Origin: an uncultured Collinsella sp. | Lineage (GTDB): Bacteria > Actinomycetota > Coriobacteriia > Coriobacteriales > Coriobacteriaceae | Length of the DNA stretch: 64,000 bases | Assembly (NCBI GenBank): GCA_902489665.1 | Contig: CABUAT010000008.1 | Span: 1-64,000, forward strand | Direction: 5' to 3' | Part shown: one piece after another, positions 26,637-34,337 of the stretch | Position numbering within the stretch: position 1 is the stretch's first letter | Layout of the letters: every line of letters begins with the position of its first letter | Notes under the pieces: generated by a model | What the model was told of the DNA's origin: nothing | Seen by the model: only the letters and a program-made list of their open reading frames with translations | Database searches by the model: none | Position numbers and translations under genes: made by a program

Positions 26637-27411
26637 CGGAGCCCTCACCGCCCATCATGGCAACGACCTCCATAATGCGGTCGAAGAACTCTCGGCGGTC
26701 GGTGTCGCCACGGCGCAGCTCGGTGAAGATCTTGCCGTCGCGGATAAACAACACGCGGCTCGTGTAGCTGGCAGCAAAGCTGTCATGCGTGACCATGAGC
26801 ACGGTGGCGCGCAGGCGGCGATTGAGGGCCTCCAGGCTCTCGAGCAGCAGACGAGCGCTTTTAGAATCGAGGGCGCCGGTGGGCTCGTCGGCCATGATCA
26901 TGGTGGGGTCGGTGACGAGCGCGCGAGCCGCGGCAACGCGCTGTTGCTGACCGCCGGACATCTGGTAGGGATACTTGTCGAGCACCTGGCTGATGGACAG
27001 GCGCGCTGCCACATCCTGCACGCGGGTCGAGATCTCTGCCGAGTTTGTGCGGGCAATGGTGAGCGGCAGGGCGATGTTCTCGCGTGCCGTGAGCGTATCG
27101 AGCAGGTTGGAGTCCTGGAAGATAAAGCCCAGCTCCTCGCGGCGGAACTGCGAGAGTTTGGCCTGCTTCATGCGCGTCACGTCCTGGCCGTTAATGCGGA
27201 TCGTGCCGCTCGTGGCGCTATCGATGGTCGACACGCAGTTGAGCAACGTCGACTTGCCCGAGCCCGAAGCGCCCATGATGCCAACAAATTCGCCGCGGTT
27301 GACGGTAAAGCTGACGTCGTTGAGCGCGCGGGTCACGTTGCCCAGCGCTCCATATACCTTTTCGAGATGCGCGACCTCCAGTACCGGGGTCGCCATGTGC
27401 GTGGTTTGCAT
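26626..27411 (-). CDS. BceA-type ABC transporter ATP-binding protein
   Basis: A 261-residue ATPase: Walker A GASGSGKST (about 47-55), Q-loop FIFQDSNLLD, signature MSGGQQQRVA, Walker B MIMADEPTGALD, switch His in VTHDSF. It is the MacB/BceA/LolD type and partners the FtsX-like permease whose start it overlaps. ATG 27411 has GGA 6 nt upstream. The divergent gene is the Nudix-Vsr fusion. Export of, or resistance to, a peptide or lipid is probable. Confidence 0.93.
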   Translation of the reverse strand: MQTTHMATPVLEVAHLEKVYGALGNVTRALNDVSFTVNRGEFVGIMGASGSGKSTLLNCVSTIDSATSGTIRINGQDVTRMKQAKLSQFRREELGFIFQDSNLLDTLTARENIALPLTIARTNSAEISTRVQDVAARLSISQVLDKYPYQMSGGQQQRVAAARALVTDPTMIMADEPTGALDSKSARLLLESLEALNRRLRATVLMVTHDSFAASYTSRVLFIRDGKIFTELRRGDTDRREFFDRIMEVVAMMGGEGSDAL

Positions 27412-27559
27412 ACCGAGTCCTTTCTTGCGATTAGTCTACGGCATCTATAGTCGCAAGAAGACGAGTCGGCTACCATCGATATGGCTTACGCTTGCCTTAC
27501 CGTTGTGTAAGGTACGGGTAGCTAGCCTGCCGCGTGTTGATATTGAGAGAGGACTCCTG

Positions 27560-28534
27560 TTGAAGACTGTTCATGTTGCCGCTGGGATCATTCGCAAGGA
27601 AGGATCTGACGAGCTGCTTGCCGTGCAGCGCGGCTATGGCGACATGCAGGGACTTTGGGAGTTTCCCGGTGGCAAGCTCATGCGCGGCGAGTCGCCCGAG
27701 GACGCCGTACGCCGCGAGCTCATGGAAGAGCTGCAGGTCAAAGTCACCAACCTGCGCGATTTCTATACCGTTGAGTATGACTACCCCGATTTTCATCTCT
27801 CCATGGAGTGCTATTACTGCTCGCTCGCCGATGAATCCGATGAACCCCAGAAGCACGACCGCCAGCTCGATATCCGCTGGATTCCGCGCACCTCGCTTGC
27901 CACGGTTGAGTGGATGCCCGCCGACAAGGGGCTCATTGATGCCCTGATTGAGCTGAAGGAAGACCGGCTCGAGGCAAGCTCCGCCGATGACGCCGCGCCC
28001 AACACAGCCGCCAAGCCCAAGCGCGCACCTAAGCGCCGCAGCAAAAAACGTCCCAAGCCCGGTCTGCTCGACGGCATCGATACCTCGGACCTCTCCGCTG
28101 ACGAGCGCGAACTGGTCCGCCGGCGCGCCGCCATCAAAAAGTCTATGAAGGGCAACAAGCGTGCCAACACCAAGCCCGAGTTGCTCGTTCGCCAGCGCCT
28201 GCGCGCAGCGGGCCTTACGGGTTATCGCTTGGAATGGAAGGTTCCCGGCAAGCCCGACATCGCCTTTCCCGGGCGCAAGATCGCCATCTTCGTCAACGGT
28301 TGTTTTTGGCATCGCTGCCCCAAATGCAACCCTAGCCAGCCCAAGCGCAACGTTGAGTTTTGGGAGGCAAAGTTCCGTCGCAACGTCGAGCGCGACCGCG
28401 CTGCCGTGGCAGCACTCACTCAAATGGGCTGGACGCCTATAACCATCTGGGAATGCGAACTCAAAAAGGACCGCATCGACGCCACGATGGAAAAGGTCAT
28501 CGAACAAGTACGCGCCGCCGCACCGCAGCGCTAG
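27560..28534 (+). CDS. Nudix hydrolase fused to Vsr-type mismatch endonuclease
   Basis: A 324-residue two-domain protein. Residues 1-135 are a MutT-like Nudix hydrolase with G38-x5-E44-x7-REL-x-EE57, the usual Gly after EE being Gln59. A Lys/Arg/Ala-rich linker (about 140-190) joins it to a Vsr very-short-patch-repair endonuclease domain (195-315): MKGNKRANTKPELLVRQRLR, catalytic Asp in PGKPDIAF (D233), FVNGCFWHRCPKC with His/Cys metal ligands (248-256) and WECEL (298-302). The start is TTG with GAGAGGA 7 nt upstream. MutT cleans 8-oxo-dGTP and Vsr nicks T:G mismatches, so the fusion joins two mutation-avoidance activities. No cytosine methylase lies in the window. Confidence 0.88.
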   Translation: MKTVHVAAGIIRKEGSDELLAVQRGYGDMQGLWEFPGGKLMRGESPEDAVRRELMEELQVKVTNLRDFYTVEYDYPDFHLSMECYYCSLADESDEPQKHDRQLDIRWIPRTSLATVEWMPADKGLIDALIELKEDRLEASSADDAAPNTAAKPKRAPKRRSKKRPKPGLLDGIDTSDLSADERELVRRRAAIKKSMKGNKRANTKPELLVRQRLRAAGLTGYRLEWKVPGKPDIAFPGRKIAIFVNGCFWHRCPKCNPSQPKRNVEFWEAKFRRNVERDRAAVAALTQMGWTPITIWECELKKDRIDATMEKVIEQVRAAAPQR

Positions 28535-28788
28535 GAACGAGCCGTCCACACGCCCCACACAGGCAAGCCACATCCGCGCCACAAACCTTAGAAAGCCCTT
28601 AAGCTCAAAACCTTTCAAGAGTGTTACTCAATAGCTTTGACCTGCGGTTTCATCGTAACGCCAAACCAGGTTAAGCCTTTCTTTAGCGCTTCTTTGCAGC
28701 AGCCGCGGCATAATACTGCCAACGCACGGGACCTAGCAGCATACCCCGAGCGCAATCTTTTGGTGGACATCGAGGAGGCCGCATAAGC
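28535..28788 (+). other. Non-coding stretch after the Nudix-Vsr gene
   Basis: No gene, strong hairpin or recognised repeat was seen between the Nudix-Vsr stop and the doubtful small ORF; a transcription end for the fusion gene was not identified. Confidence 0.3.
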
Positions 28789-28998
28789 ATGCATTCTTCC
28801 AATGACGCAGCACAGCAGCCATCCCTAAAACATGCAAACCTTTTCTCCTTCCCCCCGACACAGAGAAACGGTCTCCTCGACTCCCCCACCACAAAAACCA
28901 AGCGCTCAGCCGATCAGAGCCTCAACTTACGAGCATCCTTCGAAAAGCTCCAAGCATCCCTAGACAAGGCGTTCCCCGAACAGGCAAGAGCAATCTAA
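28789..28998 (+). CDS. Doubtful small ORF, 69 residues
   Basis: A hydrophilic 69-residue ORF with no membrane segment or recognised motif. GAGGAGG lies 13 nt before the ATG, further than usual. It ends 25 bp before the AraC gene. It may be chance; codon choice is less regular than in neighbouring genes. Confidence 0.2.
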   Translation: MHSSNDAAQQPSLKHANLFSFPPTQRNGLLDSPTTKTKRSADQSLNLRASFEKLQASLDKAFPEQARAI

Positions 28999-29011
28999 GC
29001 CCATCGCGCTT

Positions 29012-29017
29012 TATACT
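29012..29017 (+). promoter_or_regulatory. -10 box for a possibly leaderless araC-type transcript
   Basis: TATACT ends 6 nt before the ATG at 29024 and no ribosome-binding site is visible, so transcription may start at the start codon itself. Confidence 0.45.
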
Positions 29018-29023
29018 GATGCC

Positions 29024-29962
29024 ATGCGAAACATGGATCACATAGAATTGCACCGCGGAGGACGCGAGGAAGCGTTTCCCGAGACCGCCGAAGACTGGCC
29101 CTATATTGCCGAACGCGCAGAATTCGCTCGCTATCCGGGCAATTCCGTCCCCTGGCACTGGCATTCCGAAGTTGAGCTTTTCTACATGGAGCAGGGAGCG
29201 ATTGACTATCGAACGCGCGCGACTCATGAACACGTGCGCTTTGAGGAAGGGTCCGCCGGCTTTATCAACGGCGGCGTTTTGCACAGCACGCTGCAATCGC
29301 CCAATTCGGCGCCAGCCATTCAAATGCTGCATATCTTTCAGCCGTCGATGCTCGGCGATCCCGCGGGACGCCTTCAAAAGCGCTATATCAATCCTTTGCT
29401 GCAATGTCGAGGCGTCGATGTGCTCAAATGGTCGCCCACCAACCCCGACGATATGTCCTTTATCGATTTGCTAAAGAGTTCCTTTAACCACGACCTTCAA
29501 CGGCCGCAGAACGAGATGGCGCTTCGGAATAGCTTGTCAGGGCTCTGGATTCAGATTTACGCCAAGGCCGAACCGCTCTTTTCCTCCGACAACGCCTCTT
29601 GGATGACCAACCGCGACGTACAGTTCAAGGCAATCCTGGACTATATCCGCGCAAACTATGCAGCCGCTATAGATGTGCCCCAGATGGCATCTGCAGCCGG
29701 CGTAAGCGAAAGAGAGTGTTACCGCATTATCGAAGCTTGCGCAGGAACGACCCCGGCGGCATATCTGCGCGCATACCGCGTAAACCGTGCTTGCGAACTT
29801 TTGGCACACACCACGCGAACGGTCCAGACAGTCGCGCGCCAATGCGGCTTTGCGACAGCAAGCCATCTTGGCCAGGTATTTAAAAAACAAATGGGGTGCA
29901 CTCCTTCGAGCTATCGAGCAGCGAGGCAGAATCTCGATAGCACCAGGCAGAAATCCCGCTAG
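29024..29962 (+). CDS. AraC-family transcriptional regulator
   Basis: A 312-residue regulator with an N-terminal cupin sensor (WHWHSEVELFYMEQG, about 43-57) and a C-terminal double HTH (about 208-305) including VPQMASAAGVSERECYRIIE and VQTVARQCGFATASHLGQVF. Cupin-type AraC proteins usually sense sugars or other small ligands. It lies 56 bp before the HAD phosphatase gene and probably forms a unit with it. An alternative ATG three codons in exists; neither has a clear ribosome-binding site. Confidence 0.9.
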   Translation: MRNMDHIELHRGGREEAFPETAEDWPYIAERAEFARYPGNSVPWHWHSEVELFYMEQGAIDYRTRATHEHVRFEEGSAGFINGGVLHSTLQSPNSAPAIQMLHIFQPSMLGDPAGRLQKRYINPLLQCRGVDVLKWSPTNPDDMSFIDLLKSSFNHDLQRPQNEMALRNSLSGLWIQIYAKAEPLFSSDNASWMTNRDVQFKAILDYIRANYAAAIDVPQMASAAGVSERECYRIIEACAGTTPAAYLRAYRVNRACELLAHTTRTVQTVARQCGFATASHLGQVFKKQMGCTPSSYRAARQNLDSTRQKSR

Positions 29963-30018
29963 CCTTTCTTCTGTCACCGCATCAAACTTGCAGGCAAACA
30001 ACAGAGAGGAGCAATCAT

Positions 30019-30642
30019 ATGAAGCACTTTGACCATATCGTATTTGACGTTGATGGGACATTGGCAGATACAGAAGAAAGCGTTCTATCATCGCTTGTCC
30101 AGATTGTCCAAGAAGAGACCGGCAAAACGCTCCCCCGACACGAGCTTGAATTTGCCCTCGGCATACCCGGCAAGGATGCCCTTGAGAAACTCGGAATCTA
30201 CTCGCAGGCAACGTTGGATCGCTGGTGCCAAGTTGCCGCCAGCTTTAAAAGCACCATCAGCGTGTTTCCAGGTTTGCTTGAAGTCATCGCAACACTCGCC
30301 GATAGCGGCTGCAAACTTGGCATCGTCTCCTCACGTGCGCGCGACGAATACGCAAAAGAAATTGCACCCCTTGGTTTCGATAAATATTTTGAGCGCATCA
30401 TCCTTGTCGAAGACACAACCGAACATAAACCCGCACCCGCACCCATGCTCGAATATCTCCGGCGTACGGGCGCGAATCCTGGCAACGTCGTCTACGTTGG
30501 CGACACCGTCTACGACGAACAATGCGCAACTTCGGCAGGGGTCAGTTTTGCCAGAGCGGCATGGGGATCACACCAAGACATCCCAAACGCCACCTACAAC
30601 CTCAAAACCCCCAACGACCTACTAACCCTAACAACCAAATAA
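30019..30642 (+). CDS. HAD-superfamily phosphatase, phosphoglycolate-phosphatase-like
   Basis: A 207-residue subfamily IA HAD hydrolase: nucleophile motif FDVDGT (D10, D12), motif II GIVSSR, motif III Lys in EHKPAPAP and motif IV YVGDTVYD. A small helical cap lies between motifs I and II. GAGAGGAG precedes the ATG. Likely a sugar-phosphate or pyrophosphatase-type activity; substrate cannot be read from sequence. Probably co-transcribed with the AraC gene. Confidence 0.9.
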   Translation: MKHFDHIVFDVDGTLADTEESVLSSLVQIVQEETGKTLPRHELEFALGIPGKDALEKLGIYSQATLDRWCQVAASFKSTISVFPGLLEVIATLADSGCKLGIVSSRARDEYAKEIAPLGFDKYFERIILVEDTTEHKPAPAPMLEYLRRTGANPGNVVYVGDTVYDEQCATSAGVSFARAAWGSHQDIPNATYNLKTPNDLLTLTTK

Positions 30643-30800
30643 CCCCCGAGCCTAACCCTTTCAGCCCCAACACCACAAGGGCGACGACCTCGAGTAGGTC
30701 AACCTGGGAGGGACGAGGGCTTAGTTCCCCAATCTTTCCGCAGGGGGCAAAAAGCAACGTCTTATTTTTCCGACACTAACGCCACAAGGGCGATCGAGTA
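30643..30800. repeat. Partial CTGCGGAA-type element after the HAD gene
   Basis: CCCCAATCTTTCCGCAGGGG (about 30728-30747) is the same motif as at the window start and in the long hairpin elements, read on the minus strand, but without a long stem. CCACAAGGGCGA occurs twice (about 30672 and 30782), suggesting an eroded duplicate of the 30801-30953 element. Confidence 0.5.
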
Positions 30801-30953
30801 GGACGGCTTGGGCGGGTCCCCGTACTTAGTTTCCAAAATCATTCCGCAGCGCGAAGGCCCCCGTTGCCAACGCTTCGTAGAAGCGAGGCAACGGGGGCCT
30901 TCATGCGCGAGGACGTTTTGGAAACTAAGTACGGGGACCCGCCCAAGCCGTCC
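30801..30953 (-). repeat. Giant 153-bp hairpin after the aldolase gene
   Basis: A perfect 38-bp stem: left arm 30801-30838 starting GGACGGCTTGGGCGGGTCCC, right arm 30916-30953. Inside it a second perfect stem, AAGGCCCCCGTTGCC (30855-30869) with 30887-30901, is tipped by GCTTC/GAAGC. CTGCGGAATG and CGTCCTCGCGC occupy the internal sides, as in the elements at 12417 and 12526. It lies 25 bp after the aldolase stop. Confidence 0.85.
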
Positions 30954-30977
30954 GGTGGGATCAGAGTACCCTTGCTG

Positions 30978-31835
30978 TTACTCTGCTTTGCCCACAGAGT
31001 TGAGGTTGGTCATGCGGATCTTAACCAGCTCGGTGATCTCACGCATGCCCTCCTTGGCCGGCTTCTTGGGATCGAAGCAGGCGGGGTTCTCGGCCATGTA
31101 GGCCATGAAGCCCTTGGTGTAGGCCTGACGCAGCTCGGTGGCGTAGTTAACCTTGCAGATGCCGTTCTTCACAGCCTCGGCAACCTGCTCATCGGGCACA
31201 CCGGAGGTGCCGTGCAGAACCAGCGGCACGTCGACGGCGTCGCGGATGGCCTTGACCACGGACTGCTCGATGTGGGGATCGCTCGTGTACACGCCGTGGC
31301 TGGTGCCAACGCCAATTGCGAGGGAGGTGCAGCCGGTACGCTCGACGAACTCCTTGGCCTCGGCAGGATCGGTGTAGGGGCTCTCGCCCTCAACCGCGGG
31401 ACCGTCGTCCTCCTTGCCGCCAACCTTACCGAGCTCGGCCTCGACGGGCACGCCCATAGCGCGGCCAGCGTCGGCGACGGACTTGGTCAGGGCGATGTTG
31501 TCCTCGAAGGACTCGTGCGAGCCGTCGATCATGACAGAGGTGTAGCCCGTGCGGAAAGCCTGCATGCAGCGGTCGTAGCCATCGCCGTGATCGAGGTGCA
31601 GAGCGACGGGCACGGAAGCGCGTTCGGCAGCAGCCTTGACCATGCCGTAGAAGTAGTCCAGACCAGCGGTCTTGATGGTGCCCGGGGTGGTCTGCATGAT
31701 GACGGGGGACTTGGTCTCCTCGGCAGCGGCCAGAACGGCCATAACAAACTCGAGGTTCTCGACGTTGAACGCGCCGACGGCGTAGTGGCCGGCCTGAGCG
31801 TCCTTGAGCATCTTTTCGGTGGTAACAAGTGCCAT
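30978..31835 (-). CDS. Class II fructose/tagatose-bisphosphate aldolase
   Basis: A 285-residue zinc aldolase of the FbaA/GatY family: HLDHGDG with zinc-binding His, SVMIDGSHE, EAELGKVGGKEDD, GVGTSHGVY, HGTSGVP and the NYATELR tail. The ATG at 31835 has GAGGAG 9 nt upstream. It may be the glycolytic fructose-bisphosphate aldolase, or the tagatose-bisphosphate aldolase completing the lacABC pathway further along; no separate lacD is in the window. A DeoR regulator is divergent from it, favouring sugar-specific control, whereas the giant 3' hairpin is shared with the PFL genes. Confidence 0.9.
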   Translation of the reverse strand: MALVTTEKMLKDAQAGHYAVGAFNVENLEFVMAVLAAAEETKSPVIMQTTPGTIKTAGLDYFYGMVKAAAERASVPVALHLDHGDGYDRCMQAFRTGYTSVMIDGSHESFEDNIALTKSVADAGRAMGVPVEAELGKVGGKEDDGPAVEGESPYTDPAEAKEFVERTGCTSLAIGVGTSHGVYTSDPHIEQSVVKAIRDAVDVPLVLHGTSGVPDEQVAEAVKNGICKVNYATELRQAYTKGFMAYMAENPACFDPKKPAKEGMREITELVKIRMTNLNSVGKAE

Positions 31836-32169
31836 GAGCGTTTGCTCCTCTCCCTCGCCCGCATCTGGACATCGGGCGTAGTTGTTCACAAGGCGTTTTA
31901 CCTTGCGTTTTACTGCGCTCATTGTATGAAATTCAGCGGCTTTGCACGTGCGAGATATTGAGCCCATGCAGGTCAATACAGTCGTTTTTGAAAAGTAAAC
32001 GGAAGGAATTTGAACCGAGCGGACATGTTCGATATTGAATTTTGAGCGTTCAGCGTCTTTCTTTTATAGAAAAGATAAGTAATCGAAAGGTATTTTCTTA
32101 CTCAAAAAGAAAATGAACGAAAATAGAGTCAACACAATTCCTGCAAATTTGGCCGAGAATGGAGCAGCT
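31836..32169. promoter_or_regulatory. Divergent control region, aldolase / DeoR gene
   Basis: AT-rich from about 32030 with repeated A/T-rich half sites: CTTTCTTTTATAGAAAAG (32058-32075) is a near palindrome and TTTTCTTACTCAAAAAGAAAA (about 32092) repeats its theme. These are candidate DeoR sites; no firm -35/-10 pair is called. Confidence 0.4.
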
Positions 32170-32973
32170 ATGGCCCACGCAACAACCCGAGCCTTCGCCG
32201 ATGAGCGTCGTGCCGCCATCATGGAGATGCTCGAGCATAACGCCTCGGTGCAGGTGGCAGAAATTGCCCAGACCTTTGGCGTGTCCTCTGTCACCGCTCG
32301 CGCCGACCTGGACGCACTCGCGGAGTCCGGCAAGCTGCGCCGCACGCATGGCGGCGCCGTATCGCTCCACAAGCGTCTGACTGTTTCCACGCAGGATCGC
32401 CGCATCAATGTCAACGTCGCCGCCAAGCAGGCCATCGCGCAAAGCGCCATCGAGTTCGTCAATGACGGCGACACGTTGCTCGTCGACTCGGGCACCACGG
32501 CGCTCGAGTTCGTCCGGCTCCTCGATCAGCGCAACGGCATCACCGTTATCACGGCCGACATTACCATTGCCGATTATATCGACGAGAGCATGCCCTCGGT
32601 CGATGTCGTCATGCTGGGCGGGGCGCTACGCAAAGGCCATCGTTATCTGTACGGACCGCTCACCATGCAGGCGCTCCAAATGGTCCATGCCGATCTGGCC
32701 GTCATGTGCCCCGGCGCCTTTGTCTCCAGCTGCGGCTTTACGACCGACTTTCCGCAGATGGCCGAGACCAAAACGGCTATGATCGCCGCGGCCCATCAAA
32801 GCGTCGCCCTCATGGACGCCAGCAAGGTTAACGGACGCGGCATGTACCGCTTTGCCAAGCTGACCGATGTCGACGCCATCGTGATGGACCGAGACCCCGA
32901 AGGCGCCGTTGCCACCTCAATCGCCAAGACCGCCGACGGCGCACGTCCAGCCCTCATCATCGCCGTCAACTAA
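32170..32973 (+). CDS. DeoR-family transcriptional regulator
   Basis: A 267-residue DeoR protein: N-terminal winged HTH (ERRAAIMEMLEHNASVQVAE to KLRRTHGGA) and a phosphosugar-isomerase-like sensor domain (VNDGDTLLVDSGTTALEFV, ITADITIADYI). ATG 32170 with GGAG 5 nt upstream is preferred; an in-frame ATG at 32113 would add 19 unconserved residues. It faces the aldolase gene and probably controls it in response to a phosphorylated sugar. Confidence 0.87.
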   Translation: MAHATTRAFADERRAAIMEMLEHNASVQVAEIAQTFGVSSVTARADLDALAESGKLRRTHGGAVSLHKRLTVSTQDRRINVNVAAKQAIAQSAIEFVNDGDTLLVDSGTTALEFVRLLDQRNGITVITADITIADYIDESMPSVDVVMLGGALRKGHRYLYGPLTMQALQMVHADLAVMCPGAFVSSCGFTTDFPQMAETKTAMIAAAHQSVALMDASKVNGRGMYRFAKLTDVDAIVMDRDPEGAVATSIAKTADGARPALIIAVN

Positions 32974-32978
32974 ATAAA

Positions 32979-33015
32979 AACCACCACAAAGGTGCCTGTC
33001 CCCTTTGTGGTGGTT
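32979..33015. terminator. Bidirectional terminator between DeoR and flavodiiron genes
   Basis: AACCACCACAAAGG (32979-32992) pairs perfectly with CCTTTGTGGTGGTT (33002-33015); the loop includes CTGTCC. It lies between convergent genes. Confidence 0.8.
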
Positions 33016-33047
33016 GTGATGGTTGAGCGTCAAAAGTGAACGTGTCG

Positions 33048-34208
33048 CTACTTGGACAGCTCGTCGGCGAGGGCCTCGATCTGAGCGCGCGAGGCGTCGT
33101 TGAGCGAGCCCAGCACGGTCACCTTATTCTGCGCCAGGGTGATGTCCTTCATGCCCTCGAGCTCCTTGGTCATAACCTTGGCAGCAGCGGGCGCCCAAGA
33201 GCCGGCCTCGACGAGCGCCACGGTGCGGTTCTGGTAGGCATGCTCGGCGAGCGTATGGATAAAGGTGCTCATGAACGGGAAGATCTCGCCCTGATAGGTG
33301 ATGGAAGCGAGCACCAGGCGGTCGTAGCGGAACGCATCCTCAACGGCCTCGGCCATATCGTCGCGAGCCAGGTCAAAGACGGAAACCTTCTGGCCGCGAG
33401 CCTCAAGCGCAGATGCGAGTTCCTCGACGGCAGCCTTCAGATGGCCATACACGCTCGCATAGGCAATCGTGATGCCCTCGTCCTCGGGCTGATAGCTCGA
33501 CCAGGTGTTATAGGTGTCGAGGTAGTAGCCCAGGTTCTCGGTCAGCACGGGGCCGTGGAGCGGACAGATGATCTGGATGTCCAGGTCGGCGGCCTTCCTG
33601 AGCACGGCCTGCACGAACTTGCCGAACTTACCGACGATGCCAAAGTAGTAGCGGCGCGCCTCGCAGGCCCAGCCTTCCGGGTCCTCGATGTCGTTGGCGC
33701 CGAACTTGCCAAAGCCGTCGGCACTAAAGAGCACCTTGTCGGTGGACTCGTAGGAGAAGATCACCTCGGGCCAGTGCACGTTGGGGGCGCAGACAAACGT
33801 TAGGCTGTGGCCACCCAGGTCGAGCACGTCGCCCTCTTTGACGACTATCTTACGCTCGGGGTAGTCGGTGCCAAAGTAGTTGACCATCATGCGGAAGGCG
33901 CCCATGCTGGCCACAATCTGTGCCTGGGGATAGCGCTCCATAAAGGCGGCGATACCGGCGGAGTGATCGGGCTCCATGTGATGGACGACCAGGTAGTCGG
34001 GCGTACGGCCATCGAGCGCGGCCTCGAGGTTGCCGAGCCATTCGTCGACAAAGCCAGCGTCAACCGAATCGGCGACAGCGATTTTATCGCCCAAGATAAC
34101 ATAGCTGTTGTATGCCATGCCGTTCTCGGACACGTCGTACTGGCCCTCGAACAGGTCAATGTCGTGATCGTCGACACCGATGTAGCGGATATCCTTGGTG
34201 ATCTCCAT
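33048..34208 (-). CDS. fprA: Flavodiiron protein (A-type flavoprotein)
   Basis: Reduces oxygen and/or nitric oxide, protecting an anaerobe. The 386-residue protein has a metallo-beta-lactamase-like diiron domain with H77-x-E79-x-D81-H82, a His in NVHWPEV, an Asp in FSADGFG and a His in CPLHGPV, followed by a flavodoxin domain from about 255 (IAYASVYGHLKAAVEELA). No rubredoxin domain is fused. ATG 34208 has AGGAGG 9 nt upstream. All six iron ligands appear intact, and such an enzyme would suit a cell using the oxygen-sensitive PFL radical. Confidence 0.9.
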   Translation of the reverse strand: MEITKDIRYIGVDDHDIDLFEGQYDVSENGMAYNSYVILGDKIAVADSVDAGFVDEWLGNLEAALDGRTPDYLVVHHMEPDHSAGIAAFMERYPQAQIVASMGAFRMMVNYFGTDYPERKIVVKEGDVLDLGGHSLTFVCAPNVHWPEVIFSYESTDKVLFSADGFGKFGANDIEDPEGWACEARRYYFGIVGKFGKFVQAVLRKAADLDIQIICPLHGPVLTENLGYYLDTYNTWSSYQPEDEGITIAYASVYGHLKAAVEELASALEARGQKVSVFDLARDDMAEAVEDAFRYDRLVLASITYQGEIFPFMSTFIHTLAEHAYQNRTVALVEAGSWAPAAAKVMTKELEGMKDITLAQNKVTVLGSLNDASRAQIEALADELSK

Positions 34209-34337
34209 CAGGCAAAGCCTCCTAGATAGACAAAAGAACCCGTCTATCATAACACTCGGCAGTATCCCAGCTGTTATCTGCCGGCATCCATACCGATTGT
34301 TATTGAAATACGATAAATCGCCGTTTACCTGCGCAAA

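Noticed and set aside
26975..27559. Upstream extension of the Nudix-Vsr ORF into the ABC ATPase region
   Set aside because: This part is antisense to a clear ABC ATPase; the Nudix domain begins naturally at the TTG with its own ribosome-binding site.
30801..30953. Terminal inverted repeats of an insertion sequence
   Set aside because: The arms enclose only 77 bp with another perfect hairpin and no coding capacity.
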